Shown here: positions 50,428-59,740 of the stretch, one piece after another
Layout: each line of letters begins with the position of its first letter
Position numbering within the stretch: the first letter of the stretch is position 1
Source of the DNA: Ruminococcus sp.
Lineage (GTDB): Bacteria; Bacillota; Clostridia; Oscillospirales; Ruminococcaceae
DNA: 64,000 bases
Assembly (NCBI GenBank): GCA_017475555.1
Contig: JAFVFL010000009.1
Span: 1-64,000, forward strand
Direction: 5' to 3'
Notes under the pieces: model-generated
What the model was told of the DNA's origin: nothing
Databases searched by the model: none
What the model saw: the letters and a program-made list of their open reading frames with translations, nothing else
Position numbers and translations under genes: made by a program

Positions 50428-51890
50428 AGGTCAGCCTCCTCTGCAAGCTTCAGGGCATTTATAACAGCTGCCGCTTTGTTCAGGCACTCCTGGTGCTCAG
50501 TCTCCGGCACGGAATCCGCAACGATCCCCGCACCGCTGCGGACGAACACCCTGCCGTTCTTTTTGTATGCAATGCGGATAGCGATACAGGTATCGAGATT
50601 TCCCGTGAAGTCGATATATCCGACAGCACCGCCGTAAATGCCGCGCTTGTTGTTTTCAAGCTCTGCAATGAGCTGACAGGCTCTTATCTTGGGAGCACCT
50701 GACAGCGTACCCGCCGGAAGCACCGCACTCACTGCATCGAGTGCATCGAACTCCGGGCGTATCTCTCCCCGGACAGTCGAGCCGATGTGCATTACATGGG
50801 AGTAACGCTCTATACTGTGCAGCTTTTCGACCCTTACCGAGCCGAACGCACTTATCTTTCCGAGGTCATTTCTGCCCAGATCAACGAGCATATTGTGCTC
50901 CGCAAGCTCCTTTTCGTCATGCAGCAGCCCCTCCTCAAGTGCCTTGTCCTCCTCCTCAGTCCTCCCCCTCGGACGGGTACCGGCGAGCGGGAATGTGTGG
51001 AGAATTCCGTCCTCAAGCTTGACAAGAGTCTCCGGCGAAGCACCGGCTATCTCAACGTCAGTGCCCGAGAAGTAGAACATATACGGCGAGGGATTTATCG
51101 TCCTGAGAACTCTGTAGGTGTTGAGCAGACTGCCCTCAAAGCCGGCACTGAGGCGGTTTGAAAGGACTATCTGGAAGATATCGCCCTCGTGGATATGCTT
51201 CTTTGCCCTGTTGACGATATCGCAGAACTCCTCCTTGCCAAAAAGCGGAGTGACCTCCGTAGTCATATGACCGGGTGCTTCACGCTTTCTGTCGCCGTTC
51301 CTGAGCAGGTCTGCAAGCTGGCTCAGCTCCAGCCTTGCCTTGTTATAGCTCGTCTCCGGGTCATCAAGCGGTACGTTGACAATGAGTATCAGCTTCTGCC
51401 GGAAGTTGTCAAACGCTATGACCTTATCGAACAGCATGAGGTCAACGTCCTTGAAATTCTCGGTATCCGGAGTGTCAATGCGGACGCTTTTCTCGGTATA
51501 GCCAAGAAAATCGTAGGAGAAATACCCCACAAGACCGCCGGTGAACGGTGGAAGATAGTCGAATTTCGGGCTTTTGTAATTTGATAGCAGCTGCCGTATC
51601 TGGATCCTCGGATCCTCAGTATCCACAGTCACGCCACCGACCTTTATCCTGTATCCGGAACAGGTTATCTCAGTTACCGGGTCGAAGCCGAGGAACGTAT
51701 ACCGACCCCATTTTTCCCGGTTTTCCACCGATTCGAGCATATAGCAGTGTGTGGACACGTTTTTGAGTATCGAAATAGCTTCGATAGGCGTGCAGATGTC
51801 TGACATGATCTCGCAGCTCACCGGTACAATGTTGTACCTTCCCTCGGCGGCAAGCTCTCTGATCGTGTCAAGCTCAGGTAAGATCTTCAT
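50424..51890 (-). CDS. trpE: Anthranilate synthase component I
   Basis: TrpE converts chorismate to anthranilate using ammonia from TrpG. The ATG at 51890 (MKILPELDTIRELAAEGRYN) was chosen because GGAGG is six bases upstream; the open frame reaches back into the T-box terminator. Chorismate-binding motifs are present: FQIVLSNRLSAGF, YMFYFSGTDVEIAGASPETLV, LAGTRPRGRTEEED, LVDLGRNDLGKI and IRACQLIAELENNKRGIYGGAVGY. Feedback inhibition by tryptophan is expected from the amino-terminal LESVENREKWGRYTF region. 488 residues. First gene of trpEGDCFBA. Confidence 0.97.
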   Translation of the reverse strand: MKILPELDTIRELAAEGRYNIVPVSCEIMSDICTPIEAISILKNVSTHCYMLESVENREKWGRYTFLGFDPVTEITCSGYRIKVGGVTVDTEDPRIQIRQLLSNYKSPKFDYLPPFTGGLVGYFSYDFLGYTEKSVRIDTPDTENFKDVDLMLFDKVIAFDNFRQKLILIVNVPLDDPETSYNKARLELSQLADLLRNGDRKREAPGHMTTEVTPLFGKEEFCDIVNRAKKHIHEGDIFQIVLSNRLSAGFEGSLLNTYRVLRTINPSPYMFYFSGTDVEIAGASPETLVKLEDGILHTFPLAGTRPRGRTEEEDKALEEGLLHDEKELAEHNMLVDLGRNDLGKISAFGSVRVEKLHSIERYSHVMHIGSTVRGEIRPEFDALDAVSAVLPAGTLSGAPKIRACQLIAELENNKRGIYGGAVGYIDFTGNLDTCIAIRIAYKKNGRVFVRSGAGIVADSVPETEHQECLNKAAAVINALKLAEEADL

Positions 51891-51914
51891 GATTAGCCTC
51901 CTTAATTCCGGGAA

Positions 51915-52240
51915 CAAAAAAACGTCCCCGACAGTAATTCTGTCAAGGACGAATAAGACCCTTATCCGCGGTGCCACCTTGATTCACGGAGCAGAACTGA
52001 GATCTTAATTAATGATCTGCAATAATTCCCCGTGCTCTTTTAAGGGTACTACCATACCCCGGTGCTTAACGCACACCAGACGTTGCAGAATACTCCGGCT
52101 CAGAGAAGCCGTTTGACTGCACCCTCGGCGGTCCATTTGCAAAGCTGACATCCACCCGGCTCTCAGCACCCCGGGCTCTCTGTGGGAGCAAATTCCGGAA
52201 AAACTCCGGAACATACTATGCTTTATCTCCGCTTCATCGG
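51915..52240 (-). promoter_or_regulatory. tRNA-Trp T-box riboswitch of the trp operon
   Basis: On the minus strand the T-box core AAGGTGGCACCGCGG is at 51966-51980. The terminator stem GTCCTTGACAG/CTGTCGGGGAC (51924-51950) is followed by seven T residues. Upstream, the Stem I features CAGAGAGC and GCTGAGAGCCGGGTGG lead to AAATGGACCG. There UGG (52133-52135) followed by A is the likely specifier codon, matching tRNA-Trp. Uncharged tRNA would hold the antiterminator and allow trpEGDCFBA transcription. The 5' boundary is approximate. Confidence 0.93.
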
Positions 52241-52275
52241 TTTAACTATTTACCACTTCATTTAAACATAGGCTT

Positions 52276-52304
52276 ATTTTAGCATATTTTTTGCGGTTTG
52301 TCAA
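52276..52304 (-). promoter_or_regulatory. Promoter of the trp operon
   Basis: TTGACA and TAAAAT on the minus strand are 17 bases apart, just upstream of the T-box leader. Confidence 0.8.
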
Positions 52305-52331
52305 TAGCCTGCGGATATATTTATTTTTTAA

Positions 52332-54167
52332 TCAAACCATTGCCGGTGCTTCAGAGCTTAAAATGCTCATGAACTCCTCGCCGGTGATAGTCTCCTTTTC
52401 AAGCAGGAAGTGTGCAAGCTCATGCAGCTTTGCGATATTCTCAGAAAGTATGCTCCGGGCTTTTTCATGCTCACGAAGCACGATCGCATTCACCTCTGCA
52501 TCTATCTTTGCGGCTGTCTCCGGTGAGCAGGCAAGTGATGCATCACCGCCGAGGTACTTGTTGGTAACCGTTTCAAGTGCTATCATATCGAACCTGTCAC
52601 TCATGCCGTACCTCGTCACCATTGCCCTCGCAAGCTTTGTAGCCTGCTCGATATCATTTGAAGCACCGCTCGTACAGGTGTTGAAGATAAGCTCCTCAGC
52701 CGAACGTCCGCCCGTGAGGGTCGCAATTCTCGCAAGAGCCTCCTCACGTGTCATCAGGAACTTCTCGCCCTCATCGACCTGCATGGTATAGCCTAAAGCA
52801 CCGGAGGTACGGGGGATTATCGTTATCTTATGTACCGGAGCGGAGTTTTTCTGCTTAGCCGCAACGAGTGCGTGACCTATCTCATGATATGCGATTATCT
52901 CCTTCTCCTTCTGCGAGATAACGGCATTCTTCCGCTGATATCCGGCAATAACGACCTCCACGCTCTCCTCAAGATCAGACTGGTTCACAGCCTTTCTTCC
53001 GCTGCGTACAGCCCTCAGTGCCGCCTCATTTATTATATTCGCAAGCTCTGCACCAGAGGCACCGGCAGTCGCCCTTGCTACTGCATTATAGTCGATATCC
53101 GGCTCGGTCTGCACCTTTGAGGCGTGTACCTTGAGTATCGCTTCACGTCCGGCAAGGTCTGGCAGCTCCGCCGGGATACGCCTGTCAAAGCGTCCCGGAC
53201 GCAGAAGTGCCGGGTCGAGGGATTCCGGGCGGTTGGTCGCAGCAAGTATCACAACGCCCTTCTTTCCGTCGAAGCCGTCCATTTCAGTAAGCAGCTGATT
53301 GAGGGTCTGCTCACGCTCATCATTGCCGCTGAGACTGCCGTCACGCTTCTTTCCGATCGTATCTATCTCGTCGATGAAAACTATACACGGAGCCTTTTCA
53401 TTTGCCTGCTTGAAGAGATCTCTCACCTTCGCTGCACCCATACCAACGAACATTTCCACAAATTCTGAGCCTGAGATCGAGAAAAACGGCACATCTGCCT
53501 CACCCGCAACAGCCTGTGCGAGCAGGGTCTTTCCTGTACCGGGAGGACCCACGAGCAGGGCACCCTTCGGCAGACTTGCACCTATCTCGGCGTACTTATC
53601 CGGATTATGCAGAAAATCGACTATCTCAACAAGTGCATCCTTAGCCTCGTCCTGACCTGCAACGTCCGCAAAGGTCTTTCCGGTCTGAGCCTTGACATAC
53701 ATTTTGGCATTGCTTTTTCCGAACGACATAGCATTGCCCATGCCGCCCATACGCTTTGACATACCACGGAATATGACGCTCCAGAAAACAGCAAGAAGCA
53801 CGAGCGGGAGTATCCATGAAACGAGGAAATCCATGAGCGGACTTGCCTCCTCGAAGCTCTCGGTGAACTCTATACCGCCCTTTTCATAGAGCCTTGAAAC
53901 AAGCTCAGGGTCGTCCATTCTTCCGGTAGAGTACACAGTCTCAGTCCCGTCTGCATTTTTTACCTGAAATTTTATCAGATCGTCCTCTATCTCCACCTTT
54001 TCAACATTCCCCTCGTCTATCTGGCTGAGGAAAAAGCTGTAATTCGTCTCAACGACACTTGCTGTCCTGAGAGACGGCATAACGAACGCATTCAGCAAAA
54101 GCACGGCAAGCAGGCATATCATGCCGATAGCCGCAAGTCTCTTGTTAAAATTTTTATCTTCTTTCAT
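52332..54167 (-). CDS. ftsH: ATP-dependent zinc metalloprotease FtsH
   Basis: FtsH is a membrane-bound hexameric protease that removes damaged membrane proteins and some regulators. Two membrane segments (about 11-31 and 112-133) flank an extracytoplasmic region. The AAA+ domain has Walker A GPPGTGKT (207-214), Walker [10 protein letters not shown], and the second region of homology [20 protein letters not shown]. The M41 domain has the zinc motif HEIGH (428-432). 611 residues, normal, without a long C-terminal extension. An extended -10 promoter lies upstream. Confidence 0.97.
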   Translation of the reverse strand: MKEDKNFNKRLAAIGMICLLAVLLLNAFVMPSLRTASVVETNYSFFLSQIDEGNVEKVEIEDDLIKFQVKNADGTETVYSTGRMDDPELVSRLYEKGGIEFTESFEEASPLMDFLVSWILPLVLLAVFWSVIFRGMSKRMGGMGNAMSFGKSNAKMYVKAQTGKTFADVAGQDEAKDALVEIVDFLHNPDKYAEIGASLPKGALLVGPPGTGKTLLAQAVAGEADVPFFSISGSEFVEMFVGMGAAKVRDLFKQANEKAPCIVFIDEIDTIGKKRDGSLSGNDEREQTLNQLLTEMDGFDGKKGVVILAATNRPESLDPALLRPGRFDRRIPAELPDLAGREAILKVHASKVQTEPDIDYNAVARATAGASGAELANIINEAALRAVRSGRKAVNQSDLEESVEVVIAGYQRKNAVISQKEKEIIAYHEIGHALVAAKQKNSAPVHKITIIPRTSGALGYTMQVDEGEKFLMTREEALARIATLTGGRSAEELIFNTCTSGASNDIEQATKLARAMVTRYGMSDRFDMIALETVTNKYLGGDASLACSPETAAKIDAEVNAIVLREHEKARSILSENIAKLHELAHFLLEKETITGEEFMSILSSEAPAMV

Positions 54168-54195
54168 AGTCAGCCTCCTTTCGGCTTATGAAAGA

Positions 54196-54224
54196 ATTAT
54201 AGCACGTTTTTCTTCAGATTTCAA
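54196..54224 (-). promoter_or_regulatory. Promoter of ftsH
   Basis: TTGAAA and TATAAT on the minus strand are 17 bases apart, with TGC before the -10 (extended -10). Confidence 0.75.
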
Positions 54225-54282
54225 CATAAAGCCTGTGAAAAAAGTGACAGGTCTGTGAAATCCGGCTATGTAAATAATAGAA

Positions 54283-54309
54283 AAACTGCATTCACATGGA
54301 ATGCAGTTT
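54283..54309 (-). terminator. Terminator after the cell wall hydrolase gene
   Basis: AAACTGCATTC and GAATGCAGTTT form an 11-pair perfect stem with a five-base loop, followed by TTCTATTATTT on the minus strand. Confidence 0.8.
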
Positions 54310-54320
54310 CACGGTTTTGA

Positions 54321-55430
54321 TTATGAGAAATGATTCTGATATCCGTCGCCCCAGAAGCTGTAGTAGCCGTGGCTGAACGAGGACGGGTCACTGAAATAAA
54401 GCGTAACTGCGTCCTTTACGTCCTGGCTGACCTCACTGGAGTATGCTCCCAGATATACATAGGAGGAAGCTCCTGTGAACTGGTAGGGCTGTGTGAGAAC
54501 TCCAGTTACTGTATTCGGGTAAAGCGAGCTGTTCACACGGTTCATTATGACCTCTACAACCTTAGCCTTATCGTAGGTGCTTATCCAGTTTGAACCAGCC
54601 TCATGAGCTACAGCATTGCAGAGAATGATGTAGTCGCTGTCCGAAACGCCCGAAACAGTTGAAACGGACTGTACAGGCTGTGCTGCCTGAGTTGTCGGAG
54701 CTGCTGTCGAGCCCTGTGTCGTGGTCGGAGCCTCAGTCCATGTTGATGTAGAGGGCTCTGTCCATGCAGCCGTTGAAGCCTCTGTATAATAGGCTGTTGA
54801 CGGCTCAGTATAGTACTCTGTATAATACTCTGTCGAGGGCTCTGTGTAATACTCGGTATAGTAAGCCGTAGAAGGCTCTGTATACGCCTCTGTGTAATAT
54901 TCCGTTGTATACTCGTATGTTGTCTCCTGCTGATAGGTCGGCTCCTCATACGAGGCGCTGTAGGTATATGCTTCTGTTGCTGCCTCTGTAGCTGCTGTCT
55001 GTGCCTCTGTCTGAGCCTCTGTAGCAGCTTCTGTGTATGCCTCTGTCTGTACCTCCGTAGGTGCAGCTGTCTGTGCCTCTGCAGCTGTCGCTGAATAAGC
55101 TGCTATATTCTCATAGTAGCCGTCAGCTGTCGTGCCTTCGGTAACGTCCTCGATCGTGTACTCAAATTCTATCGGAGCCTTTGTTACTGTTGACTCCTTA
55201 CGCTGGGAAGTGGTATTCTGTGCTTTGCCGGTTCTGGTTGCTGTGCTTCTGATAGAAGTTAAAGCAGCGATCTTCTCTGAGACGTTCTCCTTTACGTCAT
55301 AGACCTCAATAGTTTCCTTAGGGTCTGCCTGACCAACTACGGGTGAAACTGCATAGCCGGCAATTATCACTCCGGAGATGACAGCAGCAGCACTGCCAAG
55401 GGCTATCGCTGCGTTCTTAGCTTTTCTCAT
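54321..55430 (-). CDS. SleB-type cell wall hydrolase with Thr/Tyr/Glu-rich repeat region
   Basis: The C-terminal domain (about 265-369) belongs to the SleB/CwlJ hydrolase family (Hydrolase_2), lytic enzymes of peptidoglycan, some acting in spore germination: ILCNAVAHEAGSNW carries the catalytic Glu, and VVEVIMNRVNSSLYPNTVTGVLTQPYQF is typical. A signal or anchor helix lies at residues 9-30. Between them is a long low-complexity stretch (about 110-255) with tandem units such as EYYTEPSTAYYTE, repeated with small changes, rich in Thr, Tyr, Glu and Ala. It probably spans the wall. The ATG at 55430 has AAAGGA eight bases upstream; the TTG before it is not needed. Confidence 0.87.
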   Translation of the reverse strand: MRKAKNAAIALGSAAAVISGVIIAGYAVSPVVGQADPKETIEVYDVKENVSEKIAALTSIRSTATRTGKAQNTTSQRKESTVTKAPIEFEYTIEDVTEGTTADGYYENIAAYSATAAEAQTAAPTEVQTEAYTEAATEAQTEAQTAATEAATEAYTYSASYEEPTYQQETTYEYTTEYYTEAYTEPSTAYYTEYYTEPSTEYYTEYYTEPSTAYYTEASTAAWTEPSTSTWTEAPTTTQGSTAAPTTQAAQPVQSVSTVSGVSDSDYIILCNAVAHEAGSNWISTYDKAKVVEVIMNRVNSSLYPNTVTGVLTQPYQFTGASSYVYLGAYSSEVSQDVKDAVTLYFSDPSSFSHGYYSFWGDGYQNHFS

Positions 55431-55982
55431 CAACTCAATCCTTTCCTTGAAAAGCGTTCGTAATAATTTTTCCGGAGCTGTCAGGCGTTGTGCCTGCTAA
55501 TAATGAGAGCGTTTATTGCCCCGGAACGATTATTATGATACCACAAATGGCTGAAAATAGCAATATTTTTCAGACTTTTTCCATTTTACGCCCAAAAAAA
55601 GGGAGCTGACCCATACCTGTATGGTGAAAATGCTACATATTAAATGACGATTTTGTAAATTCCTGATGAATGAATAATGAACGAAACAAATAAAAATACA
55701 GCTAAAAATTACAGATAAGTTACAGAATCTACAGAATTATTACTTTCCAAAATGTATAATTATTTTATAAATATACAAATAATTGAGATTTTTTGCCTTA
55801 CCGGAATTTTTTTATTTCCGGAAACGGCGTATTTCCGTTAAATAATTAATACCAGCTGTAAAATCCTTTTAAAACAATTTGTTTTCAGCTTGTAACCTTT
55901 TTTATCTCCCGCTCCTGAGTTTAGCAATATCCTATTAGTGATTATCAATAAATGTCGCCTCAGCGGCAGAATGCAGCAGCTT
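55431..55982. other. Intergenic region of about 550 bases
   Basis: Besides the hydrolase promoter, it holds an AT-rich block with TACAG repeats at 55697, 55710, 55721 and 55730, a lone TATAAT on the plus strand (55755-55760), small hairpins at 55801-55821 (CCGGAA/TTCCGG) and 55854-55890 (AGCTG/CAGCT, with a T run at 55898). No convincing ORF was found. A short plus-strand RNA between 55767 and about 55905 is conceivable. Confidence 0.4.
55535..55563 (-). promoter_or_regulatory. Promoter of the cell wall hydrolase gene
   Basis: TTGCTA and TATCAT on the minus strand are 17 bases apart, with TGG before the -10, giving a leader of about 100 bases. Confidence 0.6.
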
Positions 55983-57788
55983 TTATATAAATGCCTGCTT
56001 GCGGAGAAGTGCCGTTATGACCCTGCCAATGACCGCAAGATAGTTCGTGTCGCTGTCCGCCCACTTCTTGAACCGCCCGATATAACAGAACGATATCATG
56101 CCCTTGACCATGCTCCCCTCCGTCATGAGGTACTGCACCGCACCGCCGATATTCTCGTCCCTGAGCTGTGCAAAGGCTGCGTCATCACGCCCCTCAAGCT
56201 CGTTCACGTTGTCGATAACGAATATCCCGTCGCCGGAAAAACGCTCAGAATAACGGTTTTGCAGGAAGTACGCCGCATCACGGGACGAGGCGTTGCCGCA
56301 GCTGAGTATCAGGCTCATGTCGCTCCCGGCAAACACACATATATCATCTATCCCGAACTGCGTGCGTATCTGCTCCAGAAGAACCGAGATATCCGGCAGC
56401 TTGCCGACAATGAGCAGCTCCGCCAAATCGCTCGCAAAGGCAAGCTTCTTCGTCGTGTCCTTGTCGCTGCTCAGGAACGCTATCTTGTTCTCAATATCCT
56501 TCTCCACCGGGCCGTGCTTGTTGATATCATATATAACATACCTGTTCTTGCCCTTCTGCTGTGCGATATACAGTGCCTTGTCAGCCTGCATGAAAAGCTC
56601 ATCGTAGTCCGAGCTGTCTGTCGGATAGGTAGATACGCCCATAGAGCAGGTCAGGTGCAGATCCTCAAAGCGTCCGGCAAAGGCGAACTCCGTATTCGTC
56701 CGTATCGCACGGAGTATGCCCCTCAGGTCGGTCTCGTCCCGTGTCCCCTCAAGCACTATCAGAAAGCCTCCGCCGCTTATACGCCCCGCATAGCCCCTTT
56801 CACCAGTCTCACTGCGTACTATGTCCGCAATGGTGTATATGACCTCGTCGCCGAAAAGATGCCCGTAACGGCTGTTTATATCCGTAAAATTGTCAATATC
56901 CAGTATGACGAGGTTGACATTGTACGACGGGCGTGACTCAAGGATAGAGGCAGCTATAGAGGTGACAGCGTTCTTGCTGAGAAGCCCCGAAAGCGAATCC
57001 CGGTTAGCTTCGAGCAGCAGATTCACGTCCTTTGCCTTCTGGCGTGAGCTTGAGACTGAGATTATCCCCGTCACCTTTCTGTCAGCCGGGCTGCTGTAGC
57101 GTGTGATCCCCCTGAACAGACACAGCTCCTTTGTTCGTCCGGCAGTAAGCACCGAGGTCTCTATCTCATGGTCGAACCGGTACGCTCCTCCACGTATATC
57201 ACTGCAAAGCCGGCTGAACGTCTCCTCGTACCTCGGTGGTACGTAGCCTGCCCCGACTGCACCGTCCTGCCATGTATCAAGCAGCTCATCGGCAAGAACT
57301 ATCTCACGGCAGCTGTCAAACATATAGATGCGTATTTTCTTCGTCTCAAAGCTGTACTCAAATGCAAGATCGCTTATAAGTCCAAGTATGCTCCTGTATT
57401 CCGTCAGGGTACGCTCACGGCTGAACGCAAGCTCCTCAAGCGAGATAATGTCGCTCAGATCTATACTATATATACTGTCATGGCTGTCTGTCAGGCTCTC
57501 CGCCCCGCTTCTGGATATCTTCAGCTCCGCAAGCACCCACCGCAGCTCTCCTGAGATACCTCTCATTCTTATGGCAGTCCTCCGCACCTCTCCGGGCACA
57601 ACGCTCCTCATGCACTCCTCAAGCCTGCTGAAATCCTCGTCCTCGATAGTCCTTCGGATAGAGTAGATAGCATCGTTGCCGAAAAAGCTGAAAAAGCTCT
57701 CATCTGCGGTCTGTGTGTGAAAGCTGCTGTCCACAGTTACCCTGCCTATCCGGCAGATACCGCTGGTATCCGTTCCCGCTCCGTTCAT
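55983..57788 (-). CDS. Sensor protein with degenerate GGDEF domain
   Basis: The ATG at 57788 (MNGAGTDTSGICRIG) was chosen because GGAGG is six bases upstream. The first 250 residues contain two PAS-like sensor regions (FFSFFGNDAIYSIRRTIEDED and YSFETKKIRIYMFDSCRE). A GGDEF-type domain follows (about 261-430) with LVILDIDNFTDINSRYGHLFGDEV and ADKALYIAQQKGKNRYVIYD, but the active-site loop reads SGGGF in place of GGDEF, so cyclic di-GMP synthesis is unlikely. A C-terminal domain of about 150 residues looks GAF-like. No membrane segment. It may bind GTP or c-di-GMP as a sensor, or act through partners. No terminator was clear after it. Confidence 0.85.
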   Translation of the reverse strand: MNGAGTDTSGICRIGRVTVDSSFHTQTADESFFSFFGNDAIYSIRRTIEDEDFSRLEECMRSVVPGEVRRTAIRMRGISGELRWVLAELKISRSGAESLTDSHDSIYSIDLSDIISLEELAFSRERTLTEYRSILGLISDLAFEYSFETKKIRIYMFDSCREIVLADELLDTWQDGAVGAGYVPPRYEETFSRLCSDIRGGAYRFDHEIETSVLTAGRTKELCLFRGITRYSSPADRKVTGIISVSSSRQKAKDVNLLLEANRDSLSGLLSKNAVTSIAASILESRPSYNVNLVILDIDNFTDINSRYGHLFGDEVIYTIADIVRSETGERGYAGRISGGGFLIVLEGTRDETDLRGILRAIRTNTEFAFAGRFEDLHLTCSMGVSTYPTDSSDYDELFMQADKALYIAQQKGKNRYVIYDINKHGPVEKDIENKIAFLSSDKDTTKKLAFASDLAELLIVGKLPDISVLLEQIRTQFGIDDICVFAGSDMSLILSCGNASSRDAAYFLQNRYSERFSGDGIFVIDNVNELEGRDDAAFAQLRDENIGGAVQYLMTEGSMVKGMISFCYIGRFKKWADSDTNYLAVIGRVITALLRKQAFI

Positions 57789-57959
57789 TCTGTACCTCCT
57801 CCGGCATTTCTGCATTTTTTATCATCAGCATCAGATAATTTGCTGCTGCTATACTGTGATCCTGATACCATTATACCATCTGTTCCGTTCAAGGTCAAGA
57901 AAAAGGTGCGGCTGTGATGAATATATGTATCCGAAAATACCTTAAAATCATATTTTATC

Positions 57960-57989
57960 TTGACATCATATCATCAGATGTGCTATAAT
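57960..57989 (+). promoter_or_regulatory. Promoter of the leucine-rich-repeat gene
   Basis: TTGACA (57960-57965) and TATAAT (57984-57989) are 18 bases apart. In the leader, GCGTGAT/ATCACGC (58012-58034) forms an inverted repeat. Confidence 0.75.
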
Positions 57990-58059
57990 TGATATGTGAT
58001 TACCAACCGCAGCGTGATCTGTCACACATCACGCAGCGTCCAATTATCAGGAGGTCATT

Positions 58060-59685
58060 ATGAACGAAAACGAAACAACCGCTGCTCCTCTTGCACAGGA
58101 GAATACAGAAAATATAAATCCGGAGAATACAAAGACTGCTGAGCCTGAAAAGGAATACATAGGCAAGGTGGAATGGAAAAGCATCTCCGATGAGGAGTGG
58201 GAGGACGCTGAAAACAGCTACGACCACATTGAGGACGGCAAGACCAGAAACGACATCATCTTCTGGAATTTAGGCGATCCGGATTATGATGACACTAATC
58301 CGGAGGAAATGATAATCTTCGGTACCGGAAGAATGAAGGACTACAATTCCGGAAGCCTCGGAGATGCTCCGTGGAATGAAGCTGTAAAGAGCGTTAAGGT
58401 GCTCACCATTGAGGAGGGCATAACCGAGCTTGGCGTCAATGCGTTCAGAAATGCTGAAAAGCTTGAATGCGTTTTCCTTCCGGCAAGCCTGAAGCATATA
58501 CATCTCGGCTGCTTCAGCGGCTGCACGAGCCTTAAAGAGATATATTTCGCTCCCGGCACCCAGCTCTGCTCTCTCTATGAAAAGGAGCTTCCCGGTGCTT
58601 CCTCTGCTATGTCAAGGAATAAGAACAACCAGGTCTGCTTCGGTATCCATGCTTTCAGGGGAACTCCGTGGGCTGCGGAAAAATGGGGCGATGCGTACAT
58701 CAGCAGAGGTGTTCTTCTCGACTACAACGGCAGCTCCGACAGCTATACTATCCCGGACGAGGTACACACGATCGGCAGAATGGCGTTCAGCGGCTGCGGT
58801 ATGAGGCGTGTCGTATTCCCGCAGGGTCTGAAAACAGTTCTCTCGCTTGCATTCGATACAAACGATCTCAGCAGCGTTGATCTTCCGGACACTGTCACGG
58901 AGATCGGCTCAGGTGCGTTCCAGAACAATCCCGGACTTACTAAGGTCGTTGTACGCACTCCGTCAGGGCTTGAGATAAAGAAGAACGCTTTTGCAAATAC
59001 CCCGTGTGAGATACCGGTCGAGAGAGTGCAGAAGGAGTTCGTGTTCATCGAGGCAGATGAATCCGCTCCCTCAAAGAGCCGCAGAAAGGCGGCCAAGAAG
59101 CTGCCGGAGATACCGGAGGATATCATAGCTGAGATACCGTCAGGCTCGAAGATAATTTCAAGACAGCTCACATACGGCAACGGCTTCTGCGAGCTTGTGT
59201 TCAGACCGACTCCGCTCGCCTTCTCGACAGTCTGCTTCGATACATCAAAGTATATCTACGACAAGCTCCGCCGTGCAGGTGCGATAATACAGATCGTTCG
59301 CAGCAGAGCCTCACGTGCAGTTACTGCTATATACATCTACCGCTACACCTCGGACATAAGGAGCTACTCACGCACTGAGCTTCTTTCGGGCGAGGAGATG
59401 GTATTCGGCGGCCCTGACCCGTCAAGACGCAAGACAAAGACTGCTGACACTGAGAAGGAGATCAGCACATACATCAGCTACGAGGACTCTCCTGCCGGAA
59501 AGCTCTTTGCAGCAGACAGCAATGAGTGCATGAAGTCGCACACAATAAACGATACGATCGAGGGAGTGCTCCCGGCTGGTACAGACCCCGGAGATACAGA
59601 GCAGTTCTGGTATCAGATGACCCACCGCTACGATGAAGCACAGCTTGAGGGCTTCATCTCATGGTGGAAGAGCAATAATAAGTGA
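58060..59685 (+). CDS. BspA-type leucine-rich-repeat protein without signal peptide
   Basis: The 541-residue product begins with an acidic, Asn/Glu-rich segment and has no signal peptide or membrane helix, so it appears cytoplasmic. Residues about 110-330 hold BspA-type leucine-rich repeats, with VKVLTIEEGITELGVNAFRN, LKHIHLGCFSGCTSLKEIYF, VHTIGRMAFSGCGMRRVVFP and VTEIGSGAFQNNPGLTKVVV. The last 200 residues have a separate fold of unknown type, with a basic linker SKSRRKAAKKLP. Most BspA-type proteins are secreted; this one may be a scaffold inside the cell. AGGAGG lies before the ATG. Own promoter and terminator. Confidence 0.8.
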   Translation: MNENETTAAPLAQENTENINPENTKTAEPEKEYIGKVEWKSISDEEWEDAENSYDHIEDGKTRNDIIFWNLGDPDYDDTNPEEMIIFGTGRMKDYNSGSLGDAPWNEAVKSVKVLTIEEGITELGVNAFRNAEKLECVFLPASLKHIHLGCFSGCTSLKEIYFAPGTQLCSLYEKELPGASSAMSRNKNNQVCFGIHAFRGTPWAAEKWGDAYISRGVLLDYNGSSDSYTIPDEVHTIGRMAFSGCGMRRVVFPQGLKTVLSLAFDTNDLSSVDLPDTVTEIGSGAFQNNPGLTKVVVRTPSGLEIKKNAFANTPCEIPVERVQKEFVFIEADESAPSKSRRKAAKKLPEIPEDIIAEIPSGSKIISRQLTYGNGFCELVFRPTPLAFSTVCFDTSKYIYDKLRRAGAIIQIVRSRASRAVTAIYIYRYTSDIRSYSRTELLSGEEMVFGGPDPSRRKTKTADTEKEISTYISYEDSPAGKLFAADSNECMKSHTINDTIEGVLPAGTDPGDTEQFWYQMTHRYDEAQLEGFISWWKSNNK

Positions 59686-59690
59686 TGATA

Positions 59691-59722
59691 AAAAGCTCCG
59701 GACTACCTTGTCCGGAGCTTTT
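59691..59722. terminator. Bidirectional terminator between converging genes
   Basis: A perfect 13-pair stem, AAAAGCTCCGGAC/GTCCGGAGCTTTT, six-base loop. It gives T runs on both strands, serving the leucine-rich-repeat gene and the esterase gene. Confidence 0.9.
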
Positions 59723-59740
59723 CCGTTAATACTGTGACCC

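Noticed and set aside
52005..52214. Open frame inside the trp leader
   Set aside because: It coincides with the conserved T-box structure and has no coding features.
54760..54960. Short tandem repeats that might be a CRISPR array
   Set aside because: They are in-frame repeats of a Thr/Tyr/Glu-rich region in the cell wall hydrolase; there are no unique spacers of constant length and no cas genes.
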